From Streptococcus suis (GTDB lineage: Bacteria > Bacillota > Bacilli > Lactobacillales > Streptococcaceae), in assembly GCF_019794555.1 (NCBI RefSeq), contig NZ_JAIMEP010000012.1, positions 1 to 53,435 of the forward strand: 53,435 nucleotides of DNA. Direction: 5' to 3'. The translations under genes were made by a program, and so were the position numbers. The first letter of the stretch is position 1, and each line of letters begins with the position of its first letter. Positions 37,259 to 48,244 of this stretch are shown here, in pieces. The notes beneath the pieces were generated by a model. The model saw only the letters and a list, made by a program, of their open reading frames with translations, had not been told where the DNA came from and did no database searches.

Positions 37259-37693
37259 TTGAAAGATCCAAAAGTGAATGACTATTTAACGGCCATTTTT
37301 AATAATGTGTTAGTGATTGAAGAAACAAGTCTGCGTGGTAGCCGATTTAATGACATTTCCATAAAAGAAATGCACACGATTGATGTGATTGGAAATATTG
37401 ATGGGGCTACACCGAGTGATGTAGCTCGGACTTTGATGGTTACTTTGGGAACCGTGACAACTAGTCTGAATAATTTGGAACGAAAAGGATACGTGGAACG
37501 GATTCGTTCGACCAAAGACAGGCGTGTGGTGCATATCTATTTAACAAAGAAGGGCCGACTAGTCTATCGATTGCATCAACGATTTCATAATGAAATGGTG
37601 AAGCAAATCACGGATGGGATGGATGATATGGAATACCAAGTAATGAAGAAAGGACTCATGAAACTCTATCACTTCTTGGAGGATTTGAAATGA
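37259..37693 (+). CDS. fabT: Fatty-acid synthesis repressor FabT (MarR family)
   Basis: FabT represses the fab genes when bound to long-chain acyl-ACP. It has 144 residues and starts at TTG 37259 with AAAGGAGG 6 bases upstream, which gives the conserved N-terminus [18 protein letters not shown]; no ATG fits. The winged helix includes [33 protein letters not shown] and the wing RSTKDRRVV (in parts). It overlaps fabH by 4 bases. Confidence 0.93.
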   Translation: MKDPKVNDYLTAIFNNVLVIEETSLRGSRFNDISIKEMHTIDVIGNIDGATPSDVARTLMVTLGTVTTSLNNLERKGYVERIRSTKDRRVVHIYLTKKGRLVYRLHQRFHNEMVKQITDGMDDMEYQVMKKGLMKLYHFLEDLK

Positions 37694-38667
37694 GAACCTA
37701 TGCTAAAATCAGTCAGGTGGCCCATTATCTTCCGAAAAAGATTGTGACCAATGATGATTTGGCCCAGCAAATGGATACCAGTGATGAATGGATTCGTAGT
37801 CGTACAGGTATCAGACAACGACATGTTGCTACGGACGAGACAACTAGTGAATTAGCTAGTCAGGTAGCAAAGAAATTATTAGAAAAGTCTCAGCTAGATG
37901 CTTCTGAAATTGATTTCATCATCGTCGCAACGATTACTCCAGATGCATCCATGCCATCAACAGCAGCTATGGTTCAAGCAGCAATTGGTGCGCAAAACGC
38001 TTTCGCCTATGATCTCGTTGCAGCTTGTTCAGGATTTGTTTTTGCGCTATCAACAGCGGAAAAATTCCTTGCTTCAGGAGTCTATAAGAGAGGACTTGTC
38101 ATTGGTGCAGAGACCCTATCTAGGTCTGTCGACTGGTCGGATCGATCAACGGCTGTTTTATTTGGAGATGGTGCTGGAGGAGTTTTACTGGAGGCGTGTG
38201 AACAACCGACCTTTTTAGCAGAAATCTTACGAACAGATGGTGGTCGAGGTACTAGTCTGACAGCAGGGATAGACCAGAAAGAGACGCCATTCTCGACACA
38301 AAGCCGTCAGCAACCCTTTATCCAAATGGAGGGCAGAGCTATATTTGAATTTGCAACGAGGGATGTTACGGCAACCATGGCAGAGCTGCTAGAACAAGCT
38401 GATATGACTGTGGATTGCGTTGATTATTTCTTGCTCCACCAAGCCAATATACGTATCCTAGATAAGATGGCTCGTAAATTGGAAGTGGCGCGTGAAAAAT
38501 TTCCAGCAAATATGGATAAATATGGCAATACCAGCGCAGCAAGTCTTCCTATTCTCTTATCAGAATGTGTAGAGAGCGGAATGTTGCGATTGGATGGAAG
38601 CCAGACTGTTCTCATGGCTGGTTTCGGTGGAGGCCTCACATGGGGAACTCTACTATTACAACTTTAG
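37690..38667 (+). CDS. fabH: Beta-ketoacyl-ACP synthase III
   Basis: FabH starts fatty-acid synthesis by condensing acetyl-CoA with malonyl-ACP. The 325-residue thiolase fold has Cys113 (VAACSGF), His in LLHQANIRI and Asn in YGNTSAAS, together the FabH triad; TDGGRGTSL and GFGGGLTWG also fit. Its ATG overlaps the fabT stop. Confidence 0.96.
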   Translation: MRTYAKISQVAHYLPKKIVTNDDLAQQMDTSDEWIRSRTGIRQRHVATDETTSELASQVAKKLLEKSQLDASEIDFIIVATITPDASMPSTAAMVQAAIGAQNAFAYDLVAACSGFVFALSTAEKFLASGVYKRGLVIGAETLSRSVDWSDRSTAVLFGDGAGGVLLEACEQPTFLAEILRTDGGRGTSLTAGIDQKETPFSTQSRQQPFIQMEGRAIFEFATRDVTATMAELLEQADMTVDCVDYFLLHQANIRILDKMARKLEVAREKFPANMDKYGNTSAASLPILLSECVESGMLRLDGSQTVLMAGFGGGLTWGTLLLQL

Positions 38668-38726
38668 TTAATTCCTTGCCCTAGGCAAGATTAAAATATT
38701 TTATTTTCCAAAAGGAGACACATATC

Positions 38727-38951
38727 ATGGCAGTATTTGAAAAAGTACAGGAAATCATCGTTGAAGAATTGGGTAAGGATGCTGAAGAAGTAACCCTTAC
38801 AACAACCTTTGAAGATTTGGATGCAGATTCATTGGATCTTTTCCAAGTTATCTCTGAAATCGAAGATGCCTTCGATATTCAAATCGATACTGAAGAAGGT
38901 TTGACAACTGTAGGCGATTTGGTTGCTTATGTTGAAGAAAAAACAAAATAA
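38727..38951 (+). CDS. acpP: Acyl carrier protein
   Basis: AcpP carries growing acyl chains. It is an acidic protein of 74 residues with Ser35 in DADSLD for the phosphopantetheine added by AcpS. It lies 59 bases after fabH; AAAGGAGA is upstream. A terminator follows, so high-level acpP can be produced independently of fabK onward. Confidence 0.96.
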   Translation: MAVFEKVQEIIVEELGKDAEEVTLTTTFEDLDADSLDLFQVISEIEDAFDIQIDTEEGLTTVGDLVAYVEEKTK

Positions 38952-38962
38952 TGACTGTTAAG

Positions 38963-38985
38963 AAAAGTGCTATTTAGCATTTTTC
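38963..38985 (+). terminator. Terminator after acpP
   Basis: AAAAGTGCT pairs with AGCATTTTT (one G-U) across a four-base loop, ending in T's. Confidence 0.7.
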
Positions 38986-38998
38986 TTTGAATAGATAG

Positions 38999-39084
38999 TT
39001 TGATATTCAAAACATTGAAGCATCAAACTGATTTTTAGTGAGGGCTTGGCCCTCACTTGTTTAGCTAATGATTTGATATTCAAA
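38999..39084 (+). promoter_or_regulatory. Two FabT-type operators and a hairpin upstream of fabK
   Basis: TTTGATATTCAAA occurs twice (38999-39011 and 39072-39084), identical to the site before fabM. Between them is a 9-bp stem, AGTGAGGGC/GCCCTCACT (39037-39045/39049-39057). This supports a separately regulated fabK-accA transcript. Confidence 0.75.
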
Positions 39085-39118
39085 TGATTAGGTAAGCAAG
39101 AAAAAAGAAGAGGGAATT

Positions 39119-40084
39119 ATGAAGACGAAAATAACAGAATTGCTCGATATTCAGTATCCAATTTTTCAAGGTGGTATGGCTTGGGTAGCTGATGGAGATT
39201 TGGCTGGTGCCGTATCTAATGCCGGTGGTCTAGGAATCATCGGTGGAGGAAATGCTCCCAAAGAGGTGGTCAAGGCAAATATTGACAAGGTTAAATCTAT
39301 CACGGACAAGCCTTTCGGTGTCAATATCATGCTTTTGTCTCCTTTTGCTGATGACATTGTTGACTTGGTCATCGAAGAAGGTGTGAAAGTTGTCACCACA
39401 GGAGCAGGAAATCCAGGTAAGTATATGGAGCGTCTCCATGCTGCAGGGATTACAGTTATTCCTGTTGTACCGAGTGTAGCCCTTGCGAAACGCATGGAAA
39501 AATTGGGTGTGGATGCTGTTATTGCTGAAGGTATGGAAGCCGGAGGTCATATTGGTAAATTGACCACCATGACCTTGGTTCGTCAGGTTGTTGAAGCTGT
39601 ATCTATTCCTGTTATTGCTGCTGGAGGTATTGCAGATGGTGCAGGTGCTGCGGCAGCATTCATGTTAGGTGCAGAAGCGGTGCAAGTTGGAACTCGTTTT
39701 GTAGTAGCTACAGAGTCCAATGCCCATCAGGCTTATAAGGAAAAAGTTTTAAAAGCTAAGGATATTGATACAACTGTATCTGCTTCTATTGTTGGGCATC
39801 CTGTGAGAGCCATCAAGAATAAGTTGTCATCTGCTTATGCAGCTGCAGAGAAAGATTTCTTGGCAGGTAAAATTTCGGCAGATGCTATTGAAGAACTTGG
39901 TGCGGGAGCGCTCCGCAATGCAGTTGTTGATGGTGATGTAACAAATGGCTCCGTAATGGCTGGTCAAATTGCTGGTCTAGTTTCTAAAGAAGAATCTTGT
40001 GAAGATATTTTGAAAGATATCTATTATGGAGCAGCCAAAGTGATTAGAGAAGAGGCGAGCCGTTGGGCTTCAGTTGGAGAATAG
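39119..40084 (+). CDS. fabK: Enoyl-ACP reductase II (FMN-dependent)
   Basis: FabK reduces trans-2-enoyl-ACP with NAD(P)H and FMN; it is the triclosan-resistant alternative to FabI. The 321-residue 2-nitropropane-dioxygenase-like barrel has PIFQGGMAWV, GGLGIIGGG, EGMEAGGHIG, AAGGIADG and GTRFV. GAAGAGGG lies upstream. It is the only enoyl reductase seen here. Confidence 0.95.
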   Translation: MKTKITELLDIQYPIFQGGMAWVADGDLAGAVSNAGGLGIIGGGNAPKEVVKANIDKVKSITDKPFGVNIMLLSPFADDIVDLVIEEGVKVVTTGAGNPGKYMERLHAAGITVIPVVPSVALAKRMEKLGVDAVIAEGMEAGGHIGKLTTMTLVRQVVEAVSIPVIAAGGIADGAGAAAAFMLGAEAVQVGTRFVVATESNAHQAYKEKVLKAKDIDTTVSASIVGHPVRAIKNKLSSAYAAAEKDFLAGKISADAIEELGAGALRNAVVDGDVTNGSVMAGQIAGLVSKEESCEDILKDIYYGAAKVIREEASRWASVGE

Positions 40085-40085
40085 G

Positions 40086-41006
40086 ATGACAAAGACAGCT
40101 TTTCTTTTTGCAGGTCAAGGGTCTCAGACAGTTGGGATGGCTCGCGACCTTTACGAAAATTACCCGATAGTTAGAGAAACGTTTGATCAGGCTAGTCAGA
40201 TTTTGGGGTATGACATTCGCGACCTAATTGACAATCAAGAGGATAAATTACATCAGACTCGCTATACCCAACCTGCTATTTTGACCACTTCTGTGGCTAT
40301 TTTTCGACTGCTGGAAGAAGAGGGAGTACAACCTGATATGGTAGCTGGTCTATCCTTGGGAGAATATTCAGCTCTGGTGGCATCGGGAGCTTTGGCTTTT
40401 GAAGATGCGATTGCCTTGATTGCTAAGCGTGGTGAATATATGGAAACGGCTGCGCCAGCAGGGACTGGTAAAATGGTTGCTGTTCTCAACACAGATGTCA
40501 AATTGATTGAAGAAATTTGCTCAACAGCTACCTCTGGTATTGTTTCCCCAGCCAACTACAACACACCAGCCCAAATCGTCATCGGAGGCGAGGTGGCTGC
40601 AGTGGATGAGGCGGTTGAATTGCTGAAGGAAGCTGGTGTCAAACGCATGATTCCCCTCAATGTGTCGGGGCCTTTCCATACGGCTCTCTTACGTCCAGCG
40701 TCGGAGCAATTGGCTCAGGCCTTGGAGCAGGTGGAATTTTCGGACTTCCAAGTAGAGTTGGTCAGTAATACGGAAGCTAAGGTTATGAAAAAAGAGGACA
40801 TCAAGTCCCTCTTGACCCGTCAAGTGATGGAACCAGTTCGTTTCTATGAGTCAATCGCAACCATGCAGGAAGCTGGCGTGACTAACTTTATTGAAATCGG
40901 TCCAGGTAAAGTCTTATCAGGATTTGTCAAGAAAATTGATAAGATAGCTGAGGTTGTGACAGCGGAAGATATGGCAAGTCTAACAGACTTGTTGACTAGC
41001 CAATAA
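40086..41006 (+). CDS. fabD: Malonyl-CoA:ACP transacylase
   Basis: FabD loads malonate onto AcpP. It has 306 residues from the ATG at 40086, one base after the fabK stop, with GGAGAATAGG upstream; an in-frame ATG at 40074 would overlap fabK and is less likely. Nucleophile Ser90 is in GLSLGEYSA, the N-terminal FAGQGSQ is present, and the partner His is in GPFHT. Confidence 0.95.
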   Translation: MTKTAFLFAGQGSQTVGMARDLYENYPIVRETFDQASQILGYDIRDLIDNQEDKLHQTRYTQPAILTTSVAIFRLLEEEGVQPDMVAGLSLGEYSALVASGALAFEDAIALIAKRGEYMETAAPAGTGKMVAVLNTDVKLIEEICSTATSGIVSPANYNTPAQIVIGGEVAAVDEAVELLKEAGVKRMIPLNVSGPFHTALLRPASEQLAQALEQVEFSDFQVELVSNTEAKVMKKEDIKSLLTRQVMEPVRFYESIATMQEAGVTNFIEIGPGKVLSGFVKKIDKIAEVVTAEDMASLTDLLTSQ

Positions 41007-41015
41007 GGAGAAATC

Positions 41016-41750
41016 ATGGAACTTACCAATAAAAATGTGTTTGTGACGGGTTCAAGTCGTGGAATCGGCTTGGCCATTGCCCATAAGTTTGCTAGCCTTG
41101 GTGCCAATGTGGTGCTAAATGGTCGTGGTCGGCTGGGGCAGGACTTGCTAGACAGCTTTTCAGACTACGGTGTTAAAGTGGTGGCGATTTCAGGAGATAT
41201 TTCAAGCGCGGAAGATGCCAAACGAATGGTGGCAGAAGCAATCGAAACACTCGGAAGCGTGGATATTTTGGTTAATAATGCAGGTATTACCAAAGATGGA
41301 ATGGCTCTTCGTATGACAGAAGAGGATTTTGATACGGTTCTAAAGGTAAATCTTACTGGAACTTTTAATATGACGCAGGCTGTTTTGAAACCAATGACAA
41401 AGGCTCGAGAGGGAGCTATCATCAATCTGTCAAGTGTATCTGGCTTGATTGGAAATGCTGGACAGGCCAACTATGCTGCTTCAAAGGCAGGTGTGATTGG
41501 ATTTACCAAAGCCATTGCCCGTGAGGTTGCTGGGCGAAATGTTCGTGTCAATGCGATTGCGCCGGGCTTTATCCAGTCTGATATGACAGATGTACTATCT
41601 GACAAGATTAAAGAAGCTATGATTGCACAAATTCCTATGAAACGCTTTGGTGCGACGGAAGAAGTAGCAGATGTAGCTGTATTCCTTGCCAAGCAAGAAT
41701 ATCTGACAGGTCAAGTGATTGCTGTTGACGGTGGCTTGACCATGCAGTAA
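41016..41750 (+). CDS. fabG: 3-oxoacyl-ACP reductase
   Basis: FabG reduces beta-ketoacyl-ACP with NADPH. It is a 244-residue short-chain dehydrogenase with TGSSRGIGLA (11-20), NNAG, and catalytic Ser140/Tyr153/Lys157 (YAASKAG). AAGGAG lies 6 bases before the ATG. Confidence 0.97.
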   Translation: MELTNKNVFVTGSSRGIGLAIAHKFASLGANVVLNGRGRLGQDLLDSFSDYGVKVVAISGDISSAEDAKRMVAEAIETLGSVDILVNNAGITKDGMALRMTEEDFDTVLKVNLTGTFNMTQAVLKPMTKAREGAIINLSSVSGLIGNAGQANYAASKAGVIGFTKAIAREVAGRNVRVNAIAPGFIQSDMTDVLSDKIKEAMIAQIPMKRFGATEEVADVAVFLAKQEYLTGQVIAVDGGLTMQ

Positions 41751-41775
41751 GTTTCCTAATGAGAAAGGGTTGAAA

Positions 41776-43011
41776 ATGACAAAATTAAATCGTGTAGTAG
41801 TAACAGGCTACGGTCTGACATCTCCAATCGGAAATACGCCAGAGGAATTCTGGGATAGCTTGGTCAATGGTAAGATTGGTATCGGAAAGATTACCAAGTT
41901 TGATACTAGTGAATACACTGTCCATAATGCGGCCGAAATTAAGGATTTTCCTTTTGATAAATACTTTGTAAAAAAAGATACAAATCGCTACGATAACTAC
42001 TCACTCTATGCTCTTTATGCGGCTCGAGAGGCCGTAGCCAATGCCAATCTCAATACAGAAGCGGTTGACAGTGACCGTTTTGGCGTTATCTTATCAACGG
42101 GTATCGGTGGAATTTTGGAAATTGAAGAGCAAGTGGCTCGTATGAACGAAAAGGGACCAAAACGTATTCGTCCCATGGCTCTTCCAAAGGCCTTACCAAA
42201 CATGGCGGCTGGTAATATTGCTATGCAGGTCGGTGCAAATGGTGTCTGCAAGTGTGTCATCACAGCCTGTGCTTCGTCAAACGATGCCTTGGGTGAAGCC
42301 TTCCGTGAAATCAAGTTTGGTTTCCAAGATGTGATGCTGGCTGGTGGAGCAGAAGCAGCCATTACTCCGTTTGCAATTGGTGGTTTCCAAGCTTTGACAG
42401 CTATGTCGACTACTGAGGATCCAGAACGTGCGTCTATTCCATTTGACAAGGACCGCAATGGTTTTGTCATGGGAGAGGGTTCCGCGGTCTTAGTATTGGA
42501 AAGTTTGGAACATGCAGAGGCGCGTGGGGCGACGATTTTGGCTGAAATCGTTGGTTATGGAAATACCTGCGATGCTTACCACATGACTTCGCCACATCCA
42601 GAAGGTCTGGGTGCTATTAAGGCCATGAAGTTGGCCATTTCAGAAGCAGGTTTAGAGCCAGCTGATATTGACTACATCAATGCCCATGGTACTTCGACAC
42701 CGGCTAATGAAAAAGGGGAAAGCCAAGCTATCGTATCCGTCTTCGGCAAGAATACACCAGTTTCTTCTACCAAGTCCTTCACTGGTCACTTGTTGGGGGC
42801 AGCGGGTGCAGTTGAGGCGGCAGCTGTCATTGAGGCTATGCGTCATTCTTACGCACCAAAGACAGCTGGTACGACAGAATTATCTGACTACATTGAGGCG
42901 GATGTCATCTTTGGTCAAGGTCGTGACATGGAAATCCGTCATGCCATTTCAAATACATTTGGCTTTGGAGGTCACAACTCGGTGATTGCTTTCAAACGTT
43001 GGGAGGCTTAA
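41776..43011 (+). CDS. fabF: Beta-ketoacyl-ACP synthase II
   Basis: FabF elongates acyl-ACP. It has 411 residues from the ATG at 41776 (GAAAGGG upstream; a TTG two codons earlier is less likely). Cys165 is in TACASSND; catalytic histidines are in NAHGTSTP and KSFTGHLLGAAGA. Its TAA is immediately followed by the accB GTG. Confidence 0.96.
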   Translation: MTKLNRVVVTGYGLTSPIGNTPEEFWDSLVNGKIGIGKITKFDTSEYTVHNAAEIKDFPFDKYFVKKDTNRYDNYSLYALYAAREAVANANLNTEAVDSDRFGVILSTGIGGILEIEEQVARMNEKGPKRIRPMALPKALPNMAAGNIAMQVGANGVCKCVITACASSNDALGEAFREIKFGFQDVMLAGGAEAAITPFAIGGFQALTAMSTTEDPERASIPFDKDRNGFVMGEGSAVLVLESLEHAEARGATILAEIVGYGNTCDAYHMTSPHPEGLGAIKAMKLAISEAGLEPADIDYINAHGTSTPANEKGESQAIVSVFGKNTPVSSTKSFTGHLLGAAGAVEAAAVIEAMRHSYAPKTAGTTELSDYIEADVIFGQGRDMEIRHAISNTFGFGGHNSVIAFKRWEA

Positions 43012-43488
43012 GTGAATATTACAGAAATAAAGGACTTGATGAGTCAGTTTGACCAGTCAAGTCTGCGAGAATTTTCATATAGCAATGCTGGGGAAACCTT
43101 GCATTTCAGTAAAAATCAGCAGGCGATAGCGGCTCCGAGTCCAAAGGTAGAAGCTCCGCTTGCTCCAGTAGTTGCAGCAAGTTCAGCCCCTGTACAGACA
43201 ATTGAGATTAGTGAGGCAACTCCAGTAGAAGTTAGCTCAAGCCCTGTGGCAGAGGGCGCAGTGGTGGAAAGTCCTCTGGTCGGCGTGGCTTATTTGTCAC
43301 CAGCCCCTGACAAGCCAGCATTTGTAGCAGTCGGTGATACGGTCAAAAAAGGTCAGACCCTCATGATTATCGAAGCCATGAAGGTCATGAACGAAGTGCC
43401 AGCAGACCGTGACGGTGTGGTCACAGAGATTTTGGTGGCCAACCAAGACGTTGTAGAATTTGGACAAGGACTGGTACGCATCAAATGA
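43012..43488 (+). CDS. accB: Biotin carboxyl carrier protein of acetyl-CoA carboxylase
   Basis: AccB carries CO2 on biotin. Its 158 residues start with GTG at 43012, directly after the fabF stop and with GGGAGG upstream. An Ala/Pro/Val-rich flexible linker (about 38-85) precedes the biotinyl domain, with Lys124 in EAMKVMNEV. Overlaps fabZ by 4 bases. Confidence 0.96.
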   Translation: MNITEIKDLMSQFDQSSLREFSYSNAGETLHFSKNQQAIAAPSPKVEAPLAPVVAASSAPVQTIEISEATPVEVSSSPVAEGAVVESPLVGVAYLSPAPDKPAFVAVGDTVKKGQTLMIIEAMKVMNEVPADRDGVVTEILVANQDVVEFGQGLVRIK

Positions 43489-43907
43489 TTGATATAGTAA
43501 AAATTAAAGAGGCTCTTCCTCATCGCTACCCTATGCTACTGGTCGATCGTGTCCTTGAAGTATCAGAAGATGAGATTGTCGCCCTTAAAAATGTGACCAT
43601 TAACGAGCCCTTCTTCAACGGGCATTTCCCAGACTATCCTGTTATGCCTGGAGTTCTCATCATGGAGGCTTTGGCTCAAACCGCAGGTGTCTTGGAGTTA
43701 TCCAAGGAAGAAAACAAGGGGAAGCTGGTTTTTTATGCCGGCATGGACAAGGTTAAATTTAAGAAGCAAGTTGTACCTGGTGACCAGTTGATCATGACAG
43801 CTAAATTTGTCAAACGCCGTGGAACCATCGCAGTCGTTGAAGCAAAGGCAGAGGTGGACGGAAAACTGGCTGCGTCGGGGGTACTAACCTTTGCCATTGG
43901 AAATTAG
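43485..43907 (+). CDS. fabZ: 3-hydroxyacyl-ACP dehydratase
   Basis: FabZ dehydrates beta-hydroxyacyl-ACP, feeding FabK or FabM. It is a 140-residue hot-dog fold with His47 in [14 protein letters not shown] and Glu61 in [19 protein letters not shown] is the usual start. Translationally coupled to accB. Confidence 0.96.
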   Translation: MIDIVKIKEALPHRYPMLLVDRVLEVSEDEIVALKNVTINEPFFNGHFPDYPVMPGVLIMEALAQTAGVLELSKEENKGKLVFYAGMDKVKFKKQVVPGDQLIMTAKFVKRRGTIAVVEAKAEVDGKLAASGVLTFAIGN

Positions 43908-43931
43908 TATCTAAAGGAGATAGGATTCATC

Positions 43932-45305
43932 ATGTTTGAGAAGATTTTAATTGCCAATCGTGGTGAGATTGCGGTGCGTATCATTCGTGCGGCCAGAGAG
44001 CTGGGGATTGCGACGGTAGCTGTCTATTCAGAGGCTGACAAGGAAGCTCTCCACACCATGTTGGCAGATGAGGCTGTCTGTATCGGCCCAGCCCGTTCGA
44101 CAGACTCCTATCTCAATATGCAGGCAGTCATCTCGGCGGCTGTTGTGACAGGTGCCCAGGCCATTCATCCTGGCTTTGGATTTTTGAGTGAAAACTCCAA
44201 ATTCGCCACCCTCTGTGAAGAGGTTGGTATCAAGTTCATCGGACCTTCTGGGACGGTCATGGATACCATGGGCGATAAAATCAATGCCCGAGCAGAGATG
44301 ATTAAGGCTCAGGTGCCTGTTATTCCAGGATCAGACGGTGAAGTTTTGACTAGCCAAGAAGCCCTTGAAATCGCTGAAAAGATTGGCTACCCTGTCATGC
44401 TCAAAGCATCGGCAGGTGGAGGCGGCAAGGGGATTCGTAAGGTGGAAAAAGCTGAAGACCTAGTGCCTGCCTTTGAATCAGCTTCCAACGAAGCCAAGGC
44501 AGCCTTTGGCAACGGAGCCATGTATATGGAGCGTGTCGTCTATCCAGCCCGCCATATCGAAGTACAGATTTTGGCAGACCAACACGGTCATGTCATTCAT
44601 CTAGGAGAACGGGATTGTTCCCTTCAACGCAATAACCAAAAAGTTTTAGAGGAAGCTCCGTCTATTGCTATCGGTCAGACCATGCGGGACCGTATCGGTC
44701 AAGCAGCTGTGCGGGCTGCCCAGTCAGTCGGCTATGAAAATGCAGGAACCATTGAGTTCCTTTTGGACGAAGCCAAGGGCGAATTTTACTTCATGGAAAT
44801 GAACACACGGGTGCAGGTAGAACATCCTGTTACCGAATTTGTGACTGGTGTGGATATTGTCAAGGAGCAGATTAAAATAGCAGCTGGTCAGGAACTCAGT
44901 GTCCGCCAAAAAGATTTGCAGATTACAGGCCATGCCATTGAATGCCGGATCAATGCTGAAAATCCAGCCTTTAACTTTGCTCCAAGTCCAGGTAAGATTT
45001 CCAACCTCTACCTGCCAAGTGGTGGGGTCGGTCTGCGTGTTGACTCGGCAGTTTATCCTGGCTACACCATTCCGCCTTACTATGACTCTATGATTGCTAA
45101 GGTTATTGTGCATGGAGAAAACCGTTTTGAAGCCCTAATGAAAATGCAACGTGCACTTTATGAACTAGAGATTGAAGGAGTGGTAACCAATACGGACTTC
45201 CAGTTGGACTTGATTTCTGACAAACGTGTTGTGGCTGGTGATTATGATACAGCCTATCTTATGGAAGAGTTTTTACCGCGCTATCAGGAAGAATTAAAAA
45301 AGTAA
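43932..45305 (+). CDS. accC: Biotin carboxylase of acetyl-CoA carboxylase
   Basis: AccC carboxylates biotin on AccB with ATP and bicarbonate. The 457-residue protein has an N-terminal domain (ILIANRGEIAVRIIRAARELG), ATP-grasp with the glycine loop KASAGGGGKGIR, MEMNTRVQVEHPVTE, and a C-terminal biotin carboxylase domain. AAAGGAGA lies upstream. Confidence 0.97.
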   Translation: MFEKILIANRGEIAVRIIRAARELGIATVAVYSEADKEALHTMLADEAVCIGPARSTDSYLNMQAVISAAVVTGAQAIHPGFGFLSENSKFATLCEEVGIKFIGPSGTVMDTMGDKINARAEMIKAQVPVIPGSDGEVLTSQEALEIAEKIGYPVMLKASAGGGGKGIRKVEKAEDLVPAFESASNEAKAAFGNGAMYMERVVYPARHIEVQILADQHGHVIHLGERDCSLQRNNQKVLEEAPSIAIGQTMRDRIGQAAVRAAQSVGYENAGTIEFLLDEAKGEFYFMEMNTRVQVEHPVTEFVTGVDIVKEQIKIAAGQELSVRQKDLQITGHAIECRINAENPAFNFAPSPGKISNLYLPSGGVGLRVDSAVYPGYTIPPYYDSMIAKVIVHGENRFEALMKMQRALYELEIEGVVTNTDFQLDLISDKRVVAGDYDTAYLMEEFLPRYQEELKK

Positions 45306-45310
45306 ATTAG

Positions 45311-46951
<1,641 letters not shown>

Positions 46952-46956
<5 letters not shown>

Positions 46957-46976
46957 GAAGACCTAGTGTTTTTTTG
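46952..46976 (+). terminator. Terminator of the fab/acc transcript
   Basis: ACTAGG (46952-46957) pairs with CCTAGT (46962-46967), then a seven-T run; the stem includes the accA stop. Confidence 0.8.
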
Positions 46977-47065
46977 TTGGTATTCTTCTAGGAGAGTCTC
47001 CGTTAGTGGCCATTAATACAGAACCTGAACAAGAAGGTATGGACATGGTCTACATGGAGAAATGA
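46967..47065 (+). pseudogene. Possible C-terminal fragment of an unknown gene
   Basis: A frame of about 32 codons from after the accA terminator reads FFVGILLGESPLVAIN, then TEPEQEGMDMVYMEK and a TGA at 47063-47065. It has no start or ribosome site. The non-random look of the tail and its position beside the IS suggest a leftover; family unknown. Confidence 0.2.
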
Positions 47066-47126
47066 ATTTTGGAGAAATATATAGCGAAATGAAACAAAAA
47101 CAGTACATTTGTGGTATAATGTATTT

Positions 47127-47477
47127 ATGGCATATTCATTAGATTTTCGTAAAAAAGTTCTCGCATACTGTGAGAAAACCGGCAGTATTACTGAAGCATC
47201 TGTTGTTTTCGATATTTCACGCAACACCATCTATCAATGGCTAAAATTAATGGAGAGTACAGGTGAGCTTCATCACCAAGTTAAGGGAACCAAACCAAGA
47301 AAAGTTGATAGAGCAAAATTAAAGAACTATCTTGAAGCTCATCCGGATGCTTTTTTGACTGAAATAGCTTCTGAATTTGGCTGTCATCCAACAGCTATTC
47401 ATTACGCTCTCAAAGCTATGGGATATACTCGAAAAAAAAGAGCTGTACCTACTATGAACAAGACCCTGAGAAAGTAA
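47127..47477 (+). CDS. IS630 transposase, ORF A (DNA-binding part)
   Basis: A 116-residue product from the ATG at 47127 (MAYSLDFRKK), with an N-terminal helix-turn-helix (TEASVVFDISRNTIYQWLK) and a second DNA-binding helix set (LTEIASEFGCHPTAIHYALK). The normal frame stops at 47475-47477. A -1 slip on the A-run at 47432-47439 (CGAAAAAAAAG) would continue into ORF B and give a fused transposase of about 282 residues. The upstream in-frame ATG at 47109 lies in the promoter and is unlikely. Confidence 0.85.
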   Translation: MAYSLDFRKKVLAYCEKTGSITEASVVFDISRNTIYQWLKLMESTGELHHQVKGTKPRKVDRAKLKNYLEAHPDAFLTEIASEFGCHPTAIHYALKAMGYTRKKRAVPTMNKTLRK

Positions 47478-47974
47478 ATCAGTTCCTAAAAGAATTTAAT
47501 AACTTAAGTCACCTGACACCTGTTTATATTGATGAGACAGGGTTTGAGACATATTTTCATCGAGAATATGGTCGATCTTTGAAAGGTCAGTTGATCACAG
47601 GTCAGGTCTCTGGAAGAAGATTCCAGCGGCTATCTTTAGTCGCAGGTCTTATAAACGGTGAGATTATAGCCCCAATGACCTACAGAGAAACCATGACTAG
47701 TGACTTTTTCGAAGCTTGGTTTAAAACATTCTTACTACCCACTTTAGATAGACCATCTGTTATCATTATGGACAATGCAAGGTTTCATCGGATGAGTCAG
47801 CTAAAAGAGTTATGCAAGGAGCAGGGTCATAGACTTTTACCACTTCCTCCTTACTCACCTGAGTATAATCCCATTGAGAAAACATGGGCTCAAATGAAAA
47901 AACACCTCAGAAAAGTATTGCCAAATTGCGATACTTTTCTTGAGGCACTTTTGTCCTGCTCTTGTTTCAATTAA
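47439..47974 (+). CDS. IS630 transposase, ORF B (DDE catalytic part), read by -1 frameshift
   Basis: After the frameshift the frame reads SCTYYEQDPEKVNQF and continues through the catalytic domain. The acidic triad is visible: Asp in TPVYIDETGF, Asp in IIMDNARFH, and Glu in EYNPIEKTWA. It ends SCSCFN, with the TAA (47972-47974) inside the right terminal repeat. An independent internal start (ATG 47579) would lose the first Asp, so frameshift expression is favoured. Confidence 0.8.
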
Positions 47975-47978
47975 CTAT

Positions 47979-48022
47979 AAAAACGTTTCTGTTAGTCAGT
48001 TGGATTAACGGAAACGTTTTTT
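47979..48022. terminator. Strong hairpin terminator abutting the IS right end
   Basis: A 16-bp stem (47979-47994 with 48006-48021, one G-U) is followed by T's. It begins at the last base of the IS, so it is host sequence or the insertion target. Confidence 0.75.
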
Positions 48023-48044
48023 ATTTTAATTTAATTCTGATTTA

Positions 48045-48224
48045 TCAGGTAAAAGTATTGCTAGAAAAGTGGTGGGGAATCAACATAGACCGGACTAGTG
48101 AGCGCATAATAAAATCAACATCCTGATTTTCTAATTCTCGGATGATTTGAAGAGAAGTTTTTTGGGTGGTTGTGATACTGGTGTGACCGAACCGTGTAGC
48201 GACATTAGTGATGGATACTCTCAT
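48045..48224 (-). pseudogene. C-terminal remnant of a tyrosine-recombinase integrase
   Basis: The minus strand reads 59 residues from the ATG at 48224: RVSITNVATRFGHTS, then ITTTQKTSLQIIRELEN, ending in a divergent tail at TGA. This is the last catalytic block of phage or ICE integrases (the GHTS histidine motif and the helix with the tyrosine nucleophile). At the place where family members have the nucleophile Tyr (TQKTYLHII) this copy has Ser, and the rest of the protein is missing, so it is dead. It marks a former integrated element next to the adhesin gene. Confidence 0.75.
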
Positions 48225-48244
48225 CTATTATATTTTGAAATGAC

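Larger units (their letters stand above)
47080..47979 (+). mobile_element. IS630-family insertion sequence (IS630-Spn1-like)
   Basis: The element is about 900 bases. Imperfect 27-base terminal inverted repeats match at 21 of 27 positions: left 47080-47106, right 47953-47979. Both outer ends read TATAG or its complement, as expected for insertion at TA. Inside are two overlapping transposase frames joined by a run of eight A's. A TATAAT (47115-47120) drives transcription from within the left end. Size, ends and products match the IS630-Spn1 group from memory. It looks complete. Confidence 0.85.
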
